Assembly: GCF_030867145.1 (NCBI RefSeq)
Contig: NC_134427.1
Span: 15,213,001 to 15,277,000 of the forward strand
DNA length: 64,000 nt
Direction of reading: 5' to 3'
DNA from: Opisthocomus hoazin
Taxonomy: Eukaryota > Chordata > Aves > Opisthocomiformes > Opisthocomidae
Shown here: piece after piece, positions 60,888-64,000 of the stretch
Layout of the letters: every line of letters starts with the position of its first letter
How positions within the stretch are numbered: the first letter of the stretch is position 1
Position numbers and translations under genes: made by a program
Notes under the pieces: model-generated
The model's database searches: none
Told to the model about the DNA's origin: nothing
The model's input: the letters and a program-made list of their open reading frames with translations, nothing else

Positions 60888-60975
60888 TCACAGAATCACA
60901 GAATCACAGAATAGTAGGGGTTGGAAGGGACCTCTGTGGGTCATCTAGTCCAACCCCCCCGCCGAAGCAGGTTCA
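60888..60975 (-). mobile_element. Very short CR1 tail
   Basis: On the plus strand it begins with three CACAGAAT octamers (reverse of the CR1 3' repeat), then 'tagtaggggttggaagggac', 'ctctgtgggtcatctagtcc' and 'aaccccccc', and stops at 'gccgaagcaggttca'. This is the reverse complement of the CR1 3' UTR used by the 29.6 and 58.2 kb copies, cut off at about 88 bp before ORF2 is reached. It is an extreme 5' truncation. Confidence 0.93.
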
Positions 60976-63900
60976 ATTCATTCCATCTAGATTAAAAGAA
61001 AAAAAAAAGGGGGGGAAGCCCCAAAACGCAGCACAGCTCAAGTATTCCCACATAGCTTTGACCTGGAGAGTGCTGCTGGGATCTCAAGGGATTTCTGCAC
61101 GTTCTGGGAGGAAAAAAAGAAGGAAGGTGGGCTTCCATTTTCTTCCACCTGTATTAGTCACTCCTCATCCCCCTCGTCTGAGCACTGTGACCATGCAGCA
61201 TGGGGGGGCTGATGCAGCTGCGGTCACCGCGTGAGTCAGCAGAGGACTGTGGCCGGTACCCAGGGGCTCCTGGTTGCACCTCTGCCTCATCCGGCAGAGT
61301 CACGCCGTGTCCTGTCCTGACCCAGCAGCCTGTCTCGACGCCTGGTCCTGCGCTCACAAACCCGACGAGAGGGATCCCTGGCTTTTCTGGAAGCTGTGTT
61401 TACGGGTCCCAGGCTGCAGACACCCATGGCTGGAAATCTGTGCCAGTTTGTTTAAGCAATCCCAAACAGGAGGTTTGACTCCCACTCTCACGCTGAGAAA
61501 TAGCTGTAACGCGTAGAAATCTGAAGTATGCATTCTGTCACTTCACCGAGTTATGAGCAGATGCCTCAGAAACACCGGGGCTTGGTGCAGGTGACTCTGC
61601 TGTGCTTGCAGAGAACCTCAGCGGCTCTGGCAGGCACCCTGACCATGGATGAGAGCAGCCCGAGTGCTGGTGAAATGCAGGGGCTCCTGCCTGTGCAGTC
61701 CTGCTTGCAGGATCAGGCTGTAAGAGCTGGACTCACATGAGGAAGACCAAGAGTTTTTTAATTGAAGGCTTTGATAGCTCTTGTCTGCTTGAAGTTTAAG
61801 TTCAGTGGAGTATTGTATTGATCCATCAGCGCAATATATTAAATACTGCGGTTTGAACCATGTTTACCTACTTACATTAGGAATAAATAAATAAATCAGA
61901 GCTGCTACATGCATTTCAGCTCTCTGCTGTGCAGCTAATGATGCAAACACTCTCACTTCTGTAATGAGCAGGTTAATCACCTGATCACTTTTACTAAAAT
62001 TTTGCTGCCGCTGCCCTTTAAAGAGCTAATCTCTGTCTTTAGTGGGTACTAAAAATGCACAGTGAACATACCTTCAAGTTAGAGAGACTGAAAAAAAATC
62101 TTTGTAAAAGAATGTCATTTATGCTCCACTTAGTACTATTAATTTAAGTATTATTAATTTAATAGAACAATTCAAAACACAGTTGTAATCATGAACCATT
62201 TTTTTTTAAATGGTGGGGAGAGAAAGAATAAATAAGTCTCCCGGAGTATGTGGAGCACGTGAGAAAGCAGTATTTCAAACAAACTTTAGCAGGCTTATTG
62301 GGTTTTGAAATTTCAGCTCTCTTGCATCAGCAAGTATTATTAAAGTTTTAAGAGCCATTGCAAGTGTTCCTTAGATTTTGTATATATAAAAATACATATA
62401 CTCTACAAAAAGTTAATATATATGTGTGCATGTATATATAGAGAGAGAAAATCCATCTCTGTTAAGCATTTTAGATGTCATGAGAATAAGCTCTTTAAAC
62501 TGTTATTCCTTCAGTTTTAATAATCTTAAATTCCTTTTCAGTACTTGCACCTTTGCTTTAGCTTTGTGTTCACTCAGGGTGATAAAGACTCATGGACTAA
62601 TTAGTTTCATTTCTGCTTATGGCTGGTCTCTAATAGTTTTCATTCTTTTTGGCTTCTCAGATCTCCATCAATGCTTCGGTATGTTTGCTGTAAGCCCTGC
62701 AGGGAGCGGCTGTTCTCTTTTCTGTACCCCAGCAAAACACATTGCAGCGCTCCACTGATTCCTCGTTTTGCAACGCCTTTAAAATGTGGATCTGTTGAAG
62801 TCAAAATGCAGACAGTGCTTTCTTAAATCATATGGATAGAAACATTGCATTAGATCCTTTCTCATGTCTTGTAACAGTACAAGAGAATTTATAGCATTGC
62901 AAGTCATCTGAAAGACCTCCATAATAACGCTAGTGTTTTCTGACCTGCCTTAATTTCTTTCCTTATTCCAGACACCTGTAATTGACTGTATTAATTGTTT
63001 TTGTTTAACAAAGTTCTGTAAGATGAGACTTTGCCAACTGGTGTTTGGGCAAGTCTTTGGTAAGATTTTTTCTTTTCTAAAGTTATTATCTTACTTTCCA
63101 ACAGTCTGTGCATATTTGAGTTACGGGAGTTTGGGTTCTGTCCTTGGAAGTCAGCATCAAGTCCTTAGCATGAGGTAGAGATCTCGTAGATCCTAAGTGT
63201 AACATGAAAGCGGTTCGTGGGACTGCAAACAACAGCAAAACCACTTAGAGGTTTAATATGTTTGGATAGGAATTGCCCAAGAAGACGTGTTTCTGAGCCC
63301 CACGTTGGTTGTTAAGTCATGCTGACGCACAGCCGAGAGCCCGAGGAAAAGTTTGGGAACGGCAGAGCTCGGCGGTGTAGAGACCGAGGGGGAATCTCAT
63401 CCGCGGAGCATTTGTGTGGCGATAGTTCGTCGGCTGTTTATTGATTGCGCAGGTCGCTGGTGAAAGGTCAGCAGCTCTGCTGTGTCGGCAGATAAAGATA
63501 GAGCAATGGCATGCTGAGGTCACACAGGGAAGGAATTCAGTCACGCTGAAGAAAGAACATTTTAAACCTTTATTTACTCAAAAAGGGTTGTGAGGCATCG
63601 AGCTTGCACATTTACAACCCTTCGGTGTCAGATTAAGAAGCCTGATTCTCAGCTTTCCCTGGGAGTTTTCCCCTTCGCTTTACAATCTCTGTTAGAGTTG
63701 AATAATTTTTAGCTTATCACTGTCATTCCTTGCGCCTGCTTTTGTTTCTTGCAAAGCATTAGAAGGATGTTTCTTTCTGCAAAGAAAGGCTGGTAATTTT
63801 TTCTGAACTACCAAATTTTGAAGCAATTATGCTCTGATTAATTTGAATATTTTTTTCCAATTTTTCTCAAAGTGCCTGTAGAGTGCTGAGCACTGTTTAT

Positions 63901-64000
63901 GCAGTTTATTGTGTTTTCTTTTACCCTATTTGAAAGCAACTATTGCATGGCAGAGCTGAGATTTAACACAGCTGAAAGGTAAGCTGTTTATGTTCAGGAC
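60976..64000. other. Non-coding stretch to the end of the window
   Basis: No gene recognised. A poly-A/poly-G run lies at about 60,998-61,014, next to the CR1 tail. A moderately GC-rich patch occurs at 61,190-61,420 and another at 63,310-63,480. A TA-rich stretch with short TATA and GAGA runs lies at about 62,380-62,450. Frames here (for example 62,426-62,758, 110 codons, hydrophobic) show no recognised domain. Confidence 0.6.

Noticed and set aside
1..64000. CRISPR arrays, bacterial operons, phage or integrated viral genes
   Set aside because: No regularly spaced repeats, no gag, pol or env-like frames and no LTR pair were seen; the only reverse transcriptase-related sequence is CR1 LINE.

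Overview
This window looks like ordinary, largely non-coding nuclear DNA from a bird, probably neognath. The evidence is five recognisable pieces of CR1 (the main avian LINE) in several age classes. The younger copies end in the CR1 3' repeat of the octamer ATTCTGTG. There are no mammalian-type Alu, B1 or L1 elements, and the unique sequence carries scattered old amniote repeats. There is no bacterial or viral gene organisation, no operon, no CRISPR array and no convincing tRNA or rRNA. Almost all open frames are short chance frames; the only frames with recognisable protein homology are CR1 ORF2 remnants.

Layout: 1-18.4 kb is unique non-coding sequence with homopolymers, a small degenerate 54-bp tandem repeat and a few old repeat fragments. 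18.4-20.8 kb is an old CR1 on the minus strand that can be followed from the start of the endonuclease domain to the 3' tail, with the central reverse transcriptase missing. 20.8-29.6 kb is unique sequence with GC-rich patches and a possible regulatory block near 25.1-25.3 kb. 29.6-30.3 kb is a young, 5'-truncated CR1 on the plus strand with an undamaged reading frame. 30.3-38.7 kb is unique sequence with an old CR1/L3-like relic near 34.3-34.7 kb.

38.7-41.4 kb is the functional-looking centre of the window: a compound GA/GT/CGAG microsatellite runs directly into a strong CpG island of more than 2 kb. Near its left edge is a short candidate first coding exon (39,141-39,194, plus strand, 18 codons) that stops exactly at a consensus GTAAGT donor. 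I read this as the promoter and first exon of a plus-strand gene. If that is right, 41.4-64 kb is mostly its first intron and 1-38.7 kb is upstream intergenic DNA. I cannot name the gene from 18 residues.

41.4-64 kb holds unique sequence, two perfect-stem inverted repeats near 45.8-45.95 kb, a three-copy 21-bp repeat carrying one perfect and two near-perfect CArG boxes at 46.33-46.39 kb, three further CR1 pieces (47.9, 58.2-59.0 and 60.9 kb), a MIR-type SINE (52.8-53.0 kb) and AT-rich blocks that could be conserved regulatory elements. I found no clear novel biological system. The best leads are the candidate promoter/first exon, the CArG triplet and the 45.8 kb hairpin.
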